Source: Sternotherus odoratus
Lineage: Eukaryota; Chordata; Testudines; Kinosternidae
DNA: 64,000 bases
Direction of reading: 5' to 3'
NCBI GenBank assembly: GCA_032164245.1
Contig: JAVMKO010000004.1
Span: forward strand, 34,573,626-34,637,625
Position 1 is the first letter of the stretch, and each line of letters starts with the position of its first letter. The notes below the pieces were generated by a model. It saw nothing but the letters and a program-made list of their open reading frames with translations, had not been told where the DNA came from and made no database searches. This document shows positions 1 through 12,815 of this stretch, piece after piece. A program made the position numbers and the translations under genes.

Positions 1-3000
1 CACTGCAGTTATTGCAATCTGCACTTTCTTTTATAATACTTACTCCATTATAGTACGTCTCCCACACTTTCATTCTCTGTCATTTCTTCACAGTTACTTC
101 CTTGCTCTGTTTAATTTTTTAAAATATATATTACCTACCTCTGAAGTCACTTGCAAAGTTCATACTGCTGTTGTGAGATTTTACCCACTGCGAAAATTGA
201 TTGCAACAAACTGGATTGTTCCAAACTGTCTGGGTCCAATGTGACAAAATCTTCCTTGGAAAATCAGCGAAGAGATGAATGACTGCTTTACTGATGAGAA
301 GTAAACTGATAGAACCCACTATGTCAATGTCTACATTAAGCCTAAAATGTTAGGTAGAACCTCATGATATTTCAAACAAATATTTGAATTATTTATATAA
401 AAAAGTGTACGTATTTTACAATATTTAAATTAACAAGATAAACTGGTTTATGCCCTGCATTTTTGTAATTGCCCAGGTCTTTGTGTACTAGTAGACTTCA
501 AACTCAGTCCAAATCCTCTTTATAACCAAAGGACTTGACATCAGAATTAAAACAAAACTATATAAATAATTGCTCATATCTATCCCTTTAATTTGTCAAC
601 ATGATTGTTACATAAGAAAATCAATCTAAAAATCTTCAGGGCCCTTTTAATTACAAATATTTAATGCACATATTTCCACTGAAGAATATCCTGCCAAAAA
701 AAGTTCTATGGAGTGAATAATATTCGCTGCATGATTAGTGAAAAATCTGGGAATTTCTTTGTTTGAATACATCTTAAAATACATGTTTAATGTCAGTTTT
801 ACTAAAATTAATAAATCTGTCTGGAATTCTGCATAGGTACCTCTTTATGACTGATAGTTATGGTTGGTTCTGACTGTCATGATACATTTCTTCTCACTCT
901 GCTGCCTCCTACTTAAAATGAAATTTGCAGCCGTGCAGTCTGCATCAGGGAATCAAGTGCCGATTTCAGTGTGGCACATACTGAGTAGAGAAGGCTGATT
1001 TGGGTTTCGACCTTGTGAAACCAAATTCAAATACTTTTACAGGCTGGTTTATTTACAAGTCAGTGTATTACCTTAAATTAGTTTGAGAAGGAGAGTAATC
1101 TAACAGCTTTATGTAGCTGTTCTCTCTGGGATTTGGGGAAGGTGAAGAAATCCACTCAGCAGTCCATGGATCTGGTGGGTTTTTTATTCTTTTGTTTACT
1201 AATTTGATAAACATTTATGCTAATCCCAATCATTAATGCAAATTGGCAAATTTCTACTAAACCTTTTAACATTTAAGGAAAAACAGTGAAGAAAGAGCAG
1301 CTCTGGATTTCAGTGGTATGGATGTTAGCTACATCTGATATTACAGGTATTTTACTTTTTCAATAATAGCAGTACTGGCAAGGTACCAAACGAAGAATTA
1401 ACCCCCAAAATGTGCTACGTTTCATATTACCATCTTTCCATCCCATCCCTAATTATCATGACAAAATATGCTTTTCTGATTGCAGAGTTGTGGCTAGATT
1501 GCACTAAAATGAATAGAGTACTTTGAAGTATCACTTTTCCAGATGATTTGCATCTTTCCTGTGTATGTTTAGTAGTCAGCATAAAGGGAGAGGGTTTGAA
1601 GGGTACCAGTATCATCTTCCCCTTCCTTTCCAGTGAAATAAGTTCCTATATTAGATTACTGTGGTGGGCTTAGACTGCCTTGATTCATATAGGTGAAAGG
1701 GGAAGTCTATTACACTTGAAACAAATCAAGTGTCATTAAGGAAGGGCATATAGGGTGTCAGAACACCACCTATACAGTACCATACTAGCTATCCTATTTT
1801 TTCTTCATCTCCATTTTTCATAAAGCACGATACTAGCCATGTGAAAATAATAATAAATAATAATATACAGGTGAGGAGAAAGTAGAGCAAGAATGTGAGG
1901 AAGCATCTTGATATCTGCTTCCTTTTGAAAATTATTCTGTGTCCTTCTTTAGCTTGCTTTTCGGCTTTTAATGGTTTAATTAATAGTTCAGTGAAAGATG
2001 GAGAATCCACTTCTACCAAAAAGTTTTATCTGCTTTAGAAATGTTAGTGTATTTTTAAACTACAGAAAAGCCCACCATACCCAACAGAAACCCTCTTTGT
2101 ATTCAGAAAACAAATTGAAATCCAGAAATTCCCCTGGCTAACACCAAAAAGTACCAGGAACCACTTAAAACTGTTTTACTCGGAGTTTAAAATACAGGTG
2201 TGGTATAGTATATATTTTTATTGTTAGATACAGAATCACAGCTGAATTATACAAACTCATAAAAGGAGGGCGAATTTGATTGAAAATGCTAGTAGGCTAA
2301 TAATTATAATTGTGGAATAATGATTTTTGTGTTCCCTCTTCTTCACTACCCTGTGTACTTTTGCCTGAGAACAGGAGAATTAGTCTGTCATGTCTATATA
2401 ATGAAAACATCTTATTTTAAGGATCAGAAATTTCAAAATGCCTTTCTGAAATTATTTACTGCCTTTTATCACCGTAAGTATAAAGCTCTGTGAGAGTTAC
2501 AAAATAGAACCAAAGTGGTATGGATATTAAGAGATTACCATTTTTAGTTTTTATACTGACGGTGTAGTACAATGGGTCAAGAGTAATTTAAAATATGTAG
2601 TTAAAATACATAGCTATTTCAAACAATAAAAATACGTTTTAGATATGAAACCGTTCCATGGACCAACTTCAATTATTGTTTTAATTGCAAGATCAAATTG
2701 CTGCATAAAATATTAATTAAATAATAAAGAACACTGGCCTATTTATATGTATCACCTGCAGTGGTTTAACTTTGTTGTGTATGCAGGTAGTACTACAACT
2801 GTGTAAAAACAAATAGTATACCTAAAATATGGAGCTTCAAGTAACTAATGCTGCTGGCCCATATTTTCACGATTGCTATTTAAAATTATTCTTAATTCAT
2901 ACCTTATACATAAATCGTGTTGATACACTTAGAATTGTTTTGAGCAGGTAACTATAGAATCTTTTGTCATGACTGTCAGTTCTTGGTTTAAAATGATCAC

Positions 3001-4590
3001 GGATTCCTGTTCTCGTTATAAATATCCTGTGTTGCAGTTGTGTTTCCAATGTAGTCAGATGAATTGTCTTAATAAAGGAGCCTTAAGGATTATGCAGTTG
3101 TTAGATGGTGTATTGGGTACCATTCCAGTGCTAAATAAGAAACTATTTGTTACTTTTTTTTTAATGCAGCAGTAACAAGTTTTTAAATTAAAGCACTGTG
3201 GTATCTGGTGCCTACAGGAAAGGGATATAATATTCACTTAGCAGCCAGTGAATGGATGATTAAAATCTTTAAAGTATTTAATAAGATTGAAACACAGAGC
3301 AGGGCTGTTCTCTGGTGTAATGTTACAGAAAAAGTTCACTGGGTCAGAGAAAGTACTGGAGATTGAGCTTTCAGTTGCAAAAGCAATATACCTCTTTGCT
3401 TACGTCAAGAAACTCTGAAATCTCTAGAAATGTAGTGATGTATTTTTTAACATAAAAGCAGCAGTTTCACATCCATAAAATGCCTAAAAAATGTTTTAAA
3501 ATAGAAATGTCATCACGTGCTAATAAAGAAACTACGTAGAATGTCTGCCTTAGCTGTTGGTTAAAGCAGACCACACACACTGAGCCATACTCAGAAAACT
3601 TCACAATTAAAAAGAAGTCTTAATGGTGTCAGAAGCTGATGTCCCTAGTGCTTTGAAAAGAAAGGTACAGTACAATGGGGCAATACTGCTCCCATCAGTC
3701 TCTTGTTTACTTCATCTGTTTCCTGGTGTGAGAAAATTAATTCTCCTTAGTTGTTACATCCTGAGGCTATATTAACCAGTTGCCATTACTGACTTGTGTA
3801 ACGTTCGTGGTCATATGCAGTGCAGTCTCATAGAGGCTAAATTCTGGTCATCACTTTTATTTTGATATAGTAACTTAAACTGATTCTGAATAAAGGTGAC
3901 CATGATTTAACGAATTACTCAAGCAAGGGCCTAATTTTACTGCTTATGAGTAATTGCGTCAAGGCTGATAGCTTCAGTGTACCTTGATAAATTGTGGTTT
4001 AACTCCTGAGTTGTCTTGTTTTCTGTTACAAACTTTATATTTCTTAAATATTGCTGTATTTGGTGAAAAATTCCTATAATCTGAAAGTGATCTGAATTTC
4101 AGGCACCCTTCTTCTATGAACAAGATAAAGCTAAGCTTGTGGGCTGATTTATGAAAATTGTATATATCCATGTGAGGAGAGACCTTTGTTTTAACATATA
4201 CTCTTTGGTGCAAAATACATTTAGTGAGAGGAAGTATACTTTCCTGGTTTTCTATCTTACCTCACCAAAAACCCTCAAATCAAATTTTTAAAAATATTTT
4301 TAAAGTTTTCTTTTGAAAAGCAAAGATTCTTTTAAATGTGTGGTTGTGGGATGTAGGGTACAGGATAGCAAAAATTATAAAGCTATAGCTATACTTATGT
4401 TGCTCCTGGGTAAATTCTGGACAACTGAACATGCATATAATTCATGAGTTCTGCATTTTTTTTATTTTTTTGCACAGAAAAGAGCTTCTGCTGGAAAGTT
4501 ACTGCAGTTCTTCCTTTTGCCCAGAGGTGCTGTGGTGATAGGACGGAGCAGCAGCTCCTGGCCAGTTAGGGAAGAGAAAGTGCCTGTCTT
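1..4590. other. No gene seen; AT-rich intron DNA
   Basis: Short frames of 60-79 codons occur on both strands, but none has recognisable protein composition or splice context. No clear mobile element was recognised. The sequence is AT-rich with no long simple repeats. Confidence 0.6.
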
Positions 4591-4609
4591 CTTCACAGCG
4601 CCTGTTTGG

Positions 4610-4930
4610 CCAGATCAGGAGACAGGGTGGCTATGGGGAGACAGTGTAGGGCTGCTGGAGGCTCAGACAGAGTTTCATAAGGGCTAGTGTGGGAGAACAG
4701 ACTGGGGCAGAGGCTGAATGGGAATGGAGGCGTAGGGCCACAGTGGGGAGAGAGGTGCAGGTCACATAGGGAAAGGGAGGTGACTGAGTGGGGGCACAGA
4801 AACACCTGGGGACAGAGGGAGAGGGTGCAGGGCCACATGGGTATGTAGGGTGTATGAGAGGGGATGCAGGGACACATGGACAGGTGGTGCAGGGGCACAT
4901 GGGGACAGGGGCAGGTGTGCCTGACTGAAT
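4610..4930. repeat. G-rich degenerate minisatellite-like tract
   Basis: The + strand repeats loose variants of a 15-25 base phrase (gcagg-cacat-ggga, gacagggg, gggagagagg) many times. Copies vary in length and no exact period holds, so this is low-complexity DNA or a decayed minisatellite. Long minus-strand frames of about 100 codons rich in Pro, Ser, Cys and His are by-products of it. It ends where the palindromic retroposon was inserted. Confidence 0.55.
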
Positions 4931-4932
4931 GG

Positions 4933-5168
4933 CAGAGGTAACAAAGTCCTGTGGCACCTTAAAGACTAACTATAAAGTTTTGAAGCATAAGCTTTCATGG
5001 GCTAATACCCACTTCGTCGGATGCAAGCAGTGGTCCACTGCTTGCATCCGACGAAGTGGGTATTAGCCCACGAAAGCTTATGCTTCAAAACTTTATAGTT
5101 AGTCTTTAAGGTGCCACAGGACTTTGTTACCTCTGCTATTCCAGACTAACACGGCTACCTCTCTGATT
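4933..5168 (+). mobile_element. Palindromic Penelope-like/SINE-like retroposon with 12-bp target duplication
   Basis: Two arms of about 90-100 bases are near-perfect reverse complements (left 4933-5022, right 5036-5140), separated by a short spacer. The right arm continues into a unique end containing AGACTAACACGGCTAC. The element is flanked by identical 12-base copies of ctgactgaatgg at 4921-4932 and 5169-5180, which marks insertion by target-primed integration. The right arm (5044-5083) carries a hammerhead-ribozyme-like core: CCGACGA, a 6-bp stem with a 4-base loop, then GAAA. Hammerhead motifs are known in Penelope-like element terminal repeats. The AACACGGCTAC end is shared by retroposons I know from turtles. 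The family assignment is inference. Confidence 0.75.
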
Positions 5169-5180
5169 CTGACTGAATGG

Positions 5181-7264
5181 GAGAGGCTGGGGTCAGTCAG
5201 GATCTGTATGGGGAAAGCTCCTTAACATTCCCCTTCCCACCACCCCCAAAAAAACCTGTTCCATACATTTCCCATCCTTACCCAACAGCCCTCCAAGTCC
5301 ACACCCAGGCTCCTTCCCAGCAATTACTTCCCTTTCCCTCAGCTCCTCTGTTTCCTCTGACTCCCACAGGTTTTAGCACTGCTTCTGAGGGGTGTGGGAA
5401 ATACGGTTCTGTAATGTAGTTTAAATGAATTATTACACCGAGTTTTGTATTAATATGCCTAGTAAGGAGTTTGTCAAAAAATCATTTCCTGAACCTTAGT
5501 TTGTTACAGATGTACTTGCTGATATGTGTTTTGAAATAAATGTCCAATGATGATGATAATTGATTTGGTGTATTTAAAAACATCCTAGAACTTGTGAAAA
5601 TGGCAGATATCCTGCTCCATTGACCAGTGTTTAATTCCCCGCAGTATAAATAAGATGGTCTTTGTATCTTCTTATCTGACAGGTTTAAGACCATAATCTG
5701 CATGAGAGATTTTTAAAAGTACATGCTTTTTAATATAATTTCTTTTATTTCCACTAGACTGCAAAATTAATGTTAATCTTCGAGTTCAAGAAAATAGTTT
5801 ATTAAGATAAGAATCTTAATCCTTTAAACAAAACAACAACAACAAAAACCGGGATAACAGGTTTCTTTAACAAGGAAGTCTACGGTATTACAAATATGTT
5901 TTTCCTTCTTTCTCTTTCACTGTGACCCTCACTCGTCGTACATAGAGCACCATGACGCTCACTTTCCCTGTCAGTATTAGTGGCGGCAGCCAGTCTGACC
6001 TGGAAAGAAGCTGACACTCTGTAGGTCTCCTTTCAAAAAGGGAAGTGTCAGTAATTCACTTCACTCCTTCAGTCAGCTCTGTTTATCTTGGGCACTGAAG
6101 TGCTTGTTTCACCTGACTGCATGGTCAGAAGGTAGCCTAAGGCTTGTGTAGCAGTGCCTGTGACTGACTGGGTTTATGGGCTTTATTTTGGTAAACACTA
6201 GGTACTGTGCGTGTTCTTGTCCAGGAAAAACTGATATTTTCTTTTATACGATAGCACAATTTCTGTTTTAATTTTTTGGGTTTTTTTAAAGCTAACTTCG
6301 TACTTGTGAAAAGTGCCAGATTGATAGCAATAGAGGCTGGAATCCTCTCTCTAGCCACAGGGCCACTCTGCCCTAGAAGACTGATCACTTCTTGGGTTGA
6401 GAAGGTTGGTCACTCTCCACTCCTACATAAATGTAAGATTTAGAGTTGTTATTAATGCAAAGCAAACTCTACTGTTTTGTTTAGGTTATGTGAACTGAAC
6501 CCAGAAATAAGAGCTGTATACTTTTGCCTGGCTCTCCCAAACTCAAGAAGGATTGCATATAACTCAGAATATCCTGAAAAATGGACACACTGATGTAACA
6601 ACTGTGATTGTTAGTCACGTTATATACCGTACACTTGATATTATTTGTGTTAATACTGCTGTTGTAGTACACACAGTATGAAGTTACCATATTCATAGTT
6701 ATTCAAGTTATTCATATTCTTTCCTTCCCTTCTGGTATAAAATTAAAAATCTTGTTCCAAATTTTCAAAAGTGCTTTTTCTGAAGACAATGGAAGCTGTG
6801 AATGATCAGCATTTCTGAAAATTATGCTATTCATGTCTACAGACCTCAAATAATTCCAAAAATAGTTATCGCCAGGTTTTTACCGTTTTTCAGATTAAGG
6901 TATTGCTAATAATATCAAGAGTGTGAGGCTTATGTTAAAAGACAAAACAAGCATTCATGGACATTTTTTCTGCCATATTACTTCTTTCTGTTAGTCATAT
7001 ACAAAGAGAGTTTTTACGTTCCAGTAGGCTATGTGTAGTAGAGCACTGACTGATGTGGTGACACTGGGATTAATCTGAATCAGGTGCACCTGTTCTATCC
7101 CTTCACTCTTGAATTTAATTGTCAAGAAAAGATTTGAAGTACTGTCCAATGTTCGATATAGAATTGGCATGAGTTGAATAGGACTACTCCTGTACAAACT
7201 CATGTAAGAAGACTACGCTAATACGTTCCTTAGAGGTATCCATGGAAAATGTAGTTTTGTGCTT
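5181..7264. other. No gene seen; intron DNA
   Basis: Only short unsupported frames. It includes a small segment (6651-6720) that recurs at 7898-7952. The 3' end and LTR of the Gypsy element that reads leftwards from 9.3 kb would be expected here, but no LTR could be delimited. Confidence 0.5.
6651..6720 (+). repeat. Short dispersed duplicate, copy 1 (partner at 7898-7952)
   Basis: The block TACTG(C/A)TGTTGTAGTACA followed by CAGTATGAAGTTA and TTATTCATATTCT occurs here and again 1.25 kb downstream, in the same orientation. This copy has about 19 extra bases between the last two blocks. Confidence 0.7.
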
Positions 7265-7897
7265 GCTATTATAGTACGTCAGGGCTGAGATTCTTTAATT
7301 AACTTCTTCAGTTTTTCAAACTCTGTATTAAGATTGCATCCCCTGGTCATTGGACACCTTTGCACAATAGCACTTCCAGATTGCTGGTTCGGGCAGCCAG
7401 ATCAGGTACAAATTTTCCTAAATAGTTCACCATTCCAAGGAATTTTTGTATCTCTTCCTTGTCTGCTGGAGCAGGCATGTTGGTGGCAGCCTCAACTATA
7501 ATTTATCTGTTACATCTTGGTATGTTAATTTATCTCCCATGTATGTTCTTTTCATTACATGGAATTTATCTTTTGTTTGGTTAATTTTAGCCCAGCAGCT
7601 CTAGTTGTTTCCAAAACTGCTTGAAGACACCGGTCATGCTCCTCTACTGATTTTCCCCAAGATCAAAACATCCTCAACATAAACCTTAATACCTTGGTTT
7701 TATACCATCAAACAGTTGTATTTTCTGGTGAAACACGTTTCTCAGATTGGGTGTTGAATGTGGGTTCCGTTAAGGGCACCTACCAGAACCCTGCTGATGC
7801 ATTGAGTGTAGATAAATGTTTGGTATCCGCCATCTCCTCCAAAATTTCTCACCTTGTAAGTAGTGGAAAATGATGTTTCCTTTGGTATTCTATGTAT

Positions 7898-7952
7898 GAA
7901 TACTACTGTTGTAGTACATACAGTATGAAGTTATCAATTATTCATATTCTCT
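7898..7952 (+). repeat. Short dispersed duplicate, copy 2, inside decayed Gypsy pol
   Basis: Second copy of the segment at 6651-6720, lacking about 19 internal bases. It sits where the Gypsy reverse transcriptase should continue, so it interrupts or replaces part of that coding region. Confidence 0.65.
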
Positions 7953-8798
7953 CTGTACATAAGCATAGGGTTCCATCTTTTATTTTCCTGTAATGACAAA
8001 TGACCACGTACCCACTTGATTGGTGAATCTACTCACTCTGTGATTTCCATAGCAATGACCCTATCCAGCTCCTTTTTTATCTTCTCCCTTAGGGTGAAGG
8101 AACCTTTCCTAGGAACATAAATTGTAAAGTAGTTAGATACTTTCTGTTGTATTCTGTTGAGAGCTTCCCTACAAATAGTATCTTTTCCAATTTATTTACC
8201 CATATATTTAGTTCACATACACCTTTAGTGGGGATAAGCTCACTTCCGCAAGCCCTGAGTTTTACCCATATACTTTCCAATATCTGTGCCGTTCTTTAGT
8301 GCTAATGACACTGTTTTGGGCAACACATTAGCTTGTGCACAAGTGTCCAACTTAAAATGAATAAAAGTCCAATTTGCTTTCAAGTTAATAGTCCAGTCAT
8401 CTTCCATTGCAAGGTAATTGATTGCTCTTCTGAAGAATTCATCTGAGCTAGTAGTCCTGTCATCATTCTCCTTGTCCTACATTGTGTATACCCTGTTAGT
8501 GCTTGCAAACTCTTTCGAAAATGTTGTAATCCATTTCATTTCTTGTATCTTTTTCTATATGCCGAGTGCTGTCTTGGCTTGTGTGGTTTGCCACAGCAGT
8601 GCAGCTTCTACTTGGACTCCTGCACATGGAGCGCCATGTGCCTTTTTGCTTCAATTCTCTTTTCTCATAGTATTTTGGAGTCTCTATCATGTCCACAGTG
8701 TCAGAGCACTGTCCACCCAGTTTCATTCTGGGTGGTTTCTGTTGCTTGGCAAATTCTAAATGCTTTGCAAGGGTTAATTCTGGGTTTTCCAATCAGTC

Positions 8799-8858
8799 AG
8801 TCTCTCTCGCTCTCTCGCTCTCTCGCTCTCTCGCTCTCTCGCTCTCTCTGTGTGTCTC
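8799..8858 (+). repeat. Simple repeat, 8-mer CTCTCTCG array
   Basis: About six tandem copies of CTCTCTCG on the + strand, passing into TCTCTGTGTG. It lies within the Gag-like part of the Gypsy remnant. Confidence 0.9.
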
Positions 8859-9300
8859 TGATTTTTGTTCCAGATCCCAGTCATGATCTGGTCCTTTATC
8901 AGGGATACAGTTAGCCCCCCCTCCCCCCAATAAAAATTCTGTAAGAGTGAGCCTTCAGTCCTAGACGAATCACAAACTCTGTGGTTTCACCATCTTTTTG
9001 TACTCTGAAAACCTCTCCTGTATTTCAGTTTTGTGTGGAGTGCAATAATCTTGATATTTCTATAATATAGTTTCATACTTATCCCCTTCTGCCTTAGTTA
9101 ACTGAAAACTATTAAACCTGTAAAGTGCTTCAGAACCAGCTATTGTCAGAAATAAGGCTACCTTGTCTTCCTTTGTATTGGCATCTGTTGCTTGCAGCTG
9201 AAGAATAAAGCATTATTTAAATGTTCTCCAGTTGTTTCCCACATTTCCAGAGTGTTTCAACTCCTGGCAGGGGATTTAACTGCTATGTTTTACCATTCAT

Positions 9301-9505
9301 GTTATTTCTTAGTTCCTTATTACTCTTAATGATATGTGGTGTTCAGTGATCACTAAATGCTTAAGATGCTTGCACAAGATTTGTTTTGTTCTGTGTCTGG
9401 TTCCTAGTGGCTGTGCATATCTATAACAAGAGCACCCCAGCACCCCGACCAGACTCTGTCTGGGAAGCTCAGCCCTTAAAGGCAGAGGTCCCAACATCAC
9501 AGTGA
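9301..9505 (-). mobile_element. Possible 5' LTR or leader of the Gypsy remnant
   Basis: On the minus strand this begins TGTGATGTTGGG at about 9502, directly against the end of the L2-like LINE, and runs into the Gag-like region. TG at the outer edge and this position suit a partial LTR, but no matching 3' LTR was found. Weak inference. Confidence 0.3.
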
Positions 9506-11050
9506 GTAGGGTGGAGATAGCTCAGGGAGAGTTTTGAAAGTGAAGACAAGCAGCTTATGTTTGATTCCAAGGAATAAGGATCCAATCGAAGGATTCAAAG
9601 AAGGAGGTGACATAGTCAAAGTAATGGCTAGGAAAATTCTTTGTAGCAGCACTATGAATGAATACACGGAGAACAGGATTGCACTTGTCAAGGAAGAGAA
9701 AAGGATGTTGCAGTAATCAAGAAGTGAGAGTTTGGATGAATAGAAAAGGCCATATCTTAGATACATTATGCAAAAAGAATCTGCAAGATTTAGCCATATT
9801 TTGGATCTGAGGACTGAGGTCTGAGTTGAAGATATTGCCCAGGTTATGGGTCCGAATGACATACAGGACAGAGTTGTCTTAGGTATTGAGAAAGAAGGTT
9901 GTGGGGATAGTTTGGGGGGAAATATTAAGAGCGCTGTTTTACCCATAATGAGCTTGAGGTGACAGCTAGACATCCAAGGAGGTGTCAGAGAGACAGTCTG
10001 AGATTGTAATTCAAACAGACTGAGACAGTTCTGGAGCAGAGAGAGTCAGCAGAATAAAGATGGTATTTGAATTTTTGTTTGCAGATAAGATGTAGAGGGA
10101 GAAGAGACAGGGACCCAACGATAGAGTCATGTGGAATCCCCACAGAAAATTGGTGGAGGAATGAGGAGGATCCTTCAGAGGATAAACTAAAGGAGCAATG
10201 AAAGTGGTAGGAGGAGACCCAGAAGAGGACAGAGCCACAGAAGCCAAGACTGGGCAAGATTTCAAGAAGTGTATCATTGACTGTACTGAAAGATTGTGAC
10301 AGGTCAAGGTGGATGAGGGTGGAATACTGGTTCTGAGCTTTGGCTAGAAAGAGGTCATTAGAGACTTTGGTGAGAGCAGTTTAAGAGGAATGCAAGGGGT
10401 AGAAGCTAAAATGGAGAGGAACTTCAGCCACTGATAGTGCATACAATGAGCTTAGAGATAGAAAGAAGATAGGATGGTAGTTACAGACGCAGTGGGGGCA
10501 AGGGATAGGGGTTTTAAGATGGGAAAGACTCAAGCATGCTTGTATTGTGAAGGAAAAGAACCAGAGGAGAGTGAGAGGAAGGAGAGGAGTCAGGGAGCGG
10601 ATGAGAGTGGGTATGAAGGATGGGATGGAATGGGATCACTGGAGCAAACAGAGGGGTTAGATAATGAGAGTAGGCGGTCTGTGACAGAGAAAAGGAGTTG
10701 AGTTGCAGCAGGGGGAAGGGAAGCCAGGCAGAGGGGAAGAAGAAGGTCATGTCAGATTTCTCTTGGAATGTATTGGTGAGATCCTCTGCAGAGGGAGAAG
10801 TGGAGGAAGGGAGGGTTTCAGAAGGGAGTCAAAGATGGCAAAAAGCCAGCTGGTGAATGCAGGTGTGGGATTCAATTAAAGTTGGAGCAGAAGAGCCATT
10901 TATCCAGGAATATGGCAGAACTGAAGGAGAGAACAAATTTCAAGTAGAGGAAGTCAGCCTGCTCATGGGATTTTTGCCAGAGATGCTCCACAGCGCAAGA
11001 GCAAGGAAGCAGATGTTTGTCCAGTTGGGAACATTCAGGTTGTCTGCCAG
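9506..11050 (-). pseudogene. L2-like non-LTR retrotransposon remnant, reverse transcriptase, minus strand
   Basis: Minus-strand frames give the order of an L2-type reverse transcriptase. At about 10330-10260 is HLDLSQSFSTVNDTLL, a decayed LDLSAAFDTVDH box. At about 10150 is GIPHDSIVGSLSLLPLHL, a decayed GVPQGSVLGPLLFSLY box. At about 10060 is YHLYSADSLC, which keeps a trace of YADD. A C-terminal LDYCN box with downstream FKTLPELSPPYSL lies at 9780-9500. Many frameshifts and changed catalytic residues mean it is inactive. The part beyond 10880 is assigned by continuity only. The exact clade (L2 or a related CR1-group LINE) is uncertain. Confidence 0.7.
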
Positions 11051-12815
11051 AACTTGATCAGTTTGTCAGTGAATATAGCTGGAGTGTGTTGATTCATTGT
11101 TTAAAAATTTGTTGCTCTGAAAAAAAAAACCAAGCATGTTGTCTTATTAAAACATATTCTTGTCCTAACATGCTGTATACTGAAAGCATGAAGTGTGTCT
11201 GTTCCTATGCTGTCTGGAATTTGGACAGCTGTTGGCTTTAATCTCTCTAGTAAAGGTAACAATAACAAGATGTCATGACTTTTTTTTTTTCCTTTTGTAT
11301 AAATTATAGACTTCGGTTTATAAGGAATTTAGGATTGCAAACTAGTTTCTATCAGCTTTTCCCAACCAACATTTTAAATCACATCTGATAATGAACCAAA
11401 AGGGTTTACCTTCAAAACAAAACAGAACCAAGTACCCTGAGAGAGGTATTTTAAGAATTCACAGAAAAAGATTATACTGAAACAACAACAAACACAGATA
11501 AAGTCACATTCTCTTCTCAGAAGATCTCAGTGACATAAACCAAGCAAAGACAGGAAATACAGAGTTAGGAATGATGCTATGTCCCTAGCTCTCCTAACAA
11601 ACTACCTCTCCCCCACCTCCAACTGTTTAATGTAGTAGGTAACTTCATATCATGATCCTAGTTTTCATGGACATGAGGGTTATATCTATTCTTTGACAGA
11701 TTGGTAATTGATGAAAGGGATTAAAGATAAAGTTTCATCCTAAATTGTGGATGGAAATCCTTACTTTTATTAGTTGCAGTAAAATTTTAAGGTTGAATCA
11801 AAATATTTTGTTTTGTATTGCAGTTTCCTTTTATTTTTAATAACTCTTCAAAGAAATAAAAAGTTATTTGGTAATGTGCATGAGTCACTTAGGTATGTCT
11901 ACTTTCATGAAAAAGATACTTCAATATGTATTTACATTATATGCAATTCATACATGCATGTCAATGACTGCTTCAGAATTTGTGAGAGCAGTAAATCCTT
12001 TGACAAGTACCTTAAATAATTGAATTTAAAACAAGAACAAAATAAGGATTCTTAAAGGAAACAGTAAAATCTCCTAAATTTGTAAAACTTTTTTGGAGCC
12101 CAATCAAACCAAAACTAGCACATACTTGTAGATGCAGAAGATATTTGTGTTTTTGGAGAGGGATTTGGTGCCTTAGATAGCTCAGTTTTCTACATGGGAA
12201 CTGTATTCTTGAGAAAATGATGCTCAGGGCATCCCCTTAGTGGCTTAATAAGTGTACTGATTCTCCCTATTGGTCAGGAGTCGGTCAGCTGTCATAGAGG
12301 TTTAGAGAGGTCATGGTCAGAAGTGTTACTGTTATGCTCTTTCTCTGCCTCTTAAGATCACTCAGTGAGGCCTGTCTGTAGCAGTCATTTTCTCCTATTT
12401 CTCTAGTATTGATAGGATGGCAAAAGCAGATGATTGAGACTCGCTATGACTGACTATGGAATGGAGCTACCATTTAGCAATGATAACAGACATTGACAGT
12501 ATTTGACATTGGTGGTGTCTGAGATACCTTATTTCCTGTTCTAAGTAAGGGGGAAAGCTGCTTGTTCTATTATCATTGTGTGGTAAGAGTGGATACAAGT
12601 TGACTTTCGAATGGACATTTATTATAAAACCAAAATATTTAACCAGCTACTCATATTGTTAAACCACTCATTGAGTCTTGCTGTTCCCCATCAAGGCTCC
12701 AACACAGTACTGGAGTGACTTCTGCTTAGTCTGTGGCACAGGTTTAGGAGTGTATAGGAACACAGAAATTGGCTTTGTGTGGTGGAGGATGGGAACACCA
12801 AGGCAACACATGTGT
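11051..12815. other. No gene seen; intron DNA
   Basis: Only short unsupported frames and A-rich or T-rich runs (for example 11280-11290). No mobile element recognised. Confidence 0.55.

Larger units (their letters stand above)
7265..9300 (-). pseudogene. Ty3/Gypsy retrotransposon remnant, gag and pol, minus strand
   Basis: Read on the minus strand, fragments in several frames follow the order of a Gypsy element. A Gag-like block lies at about 9240-9000 (NWRTFK, then ALFLTIAGSEAL, typical of Gypsy Gag). A Cys/His-rich decayed nucleocapsid lies at about 8790-8500. A protease-to-RT linker follows at about 8280-8040 with KVPSPLREKIKKELDR and then SPIKW. RT pieces lie at about 7750-7400, with a decayed catalytic region (GENQ-RSMTG) and then KFLGMVNYLGKF-like residues. 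Frameshifts and stops are frequent, so it cannot encode a working polyprotein. Part of the RT is replaced by a small duplicated segment at 7898-7952. It lies antisense to AFG2A. The clade within Gypsy was not determined. Confidence 0.75.
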
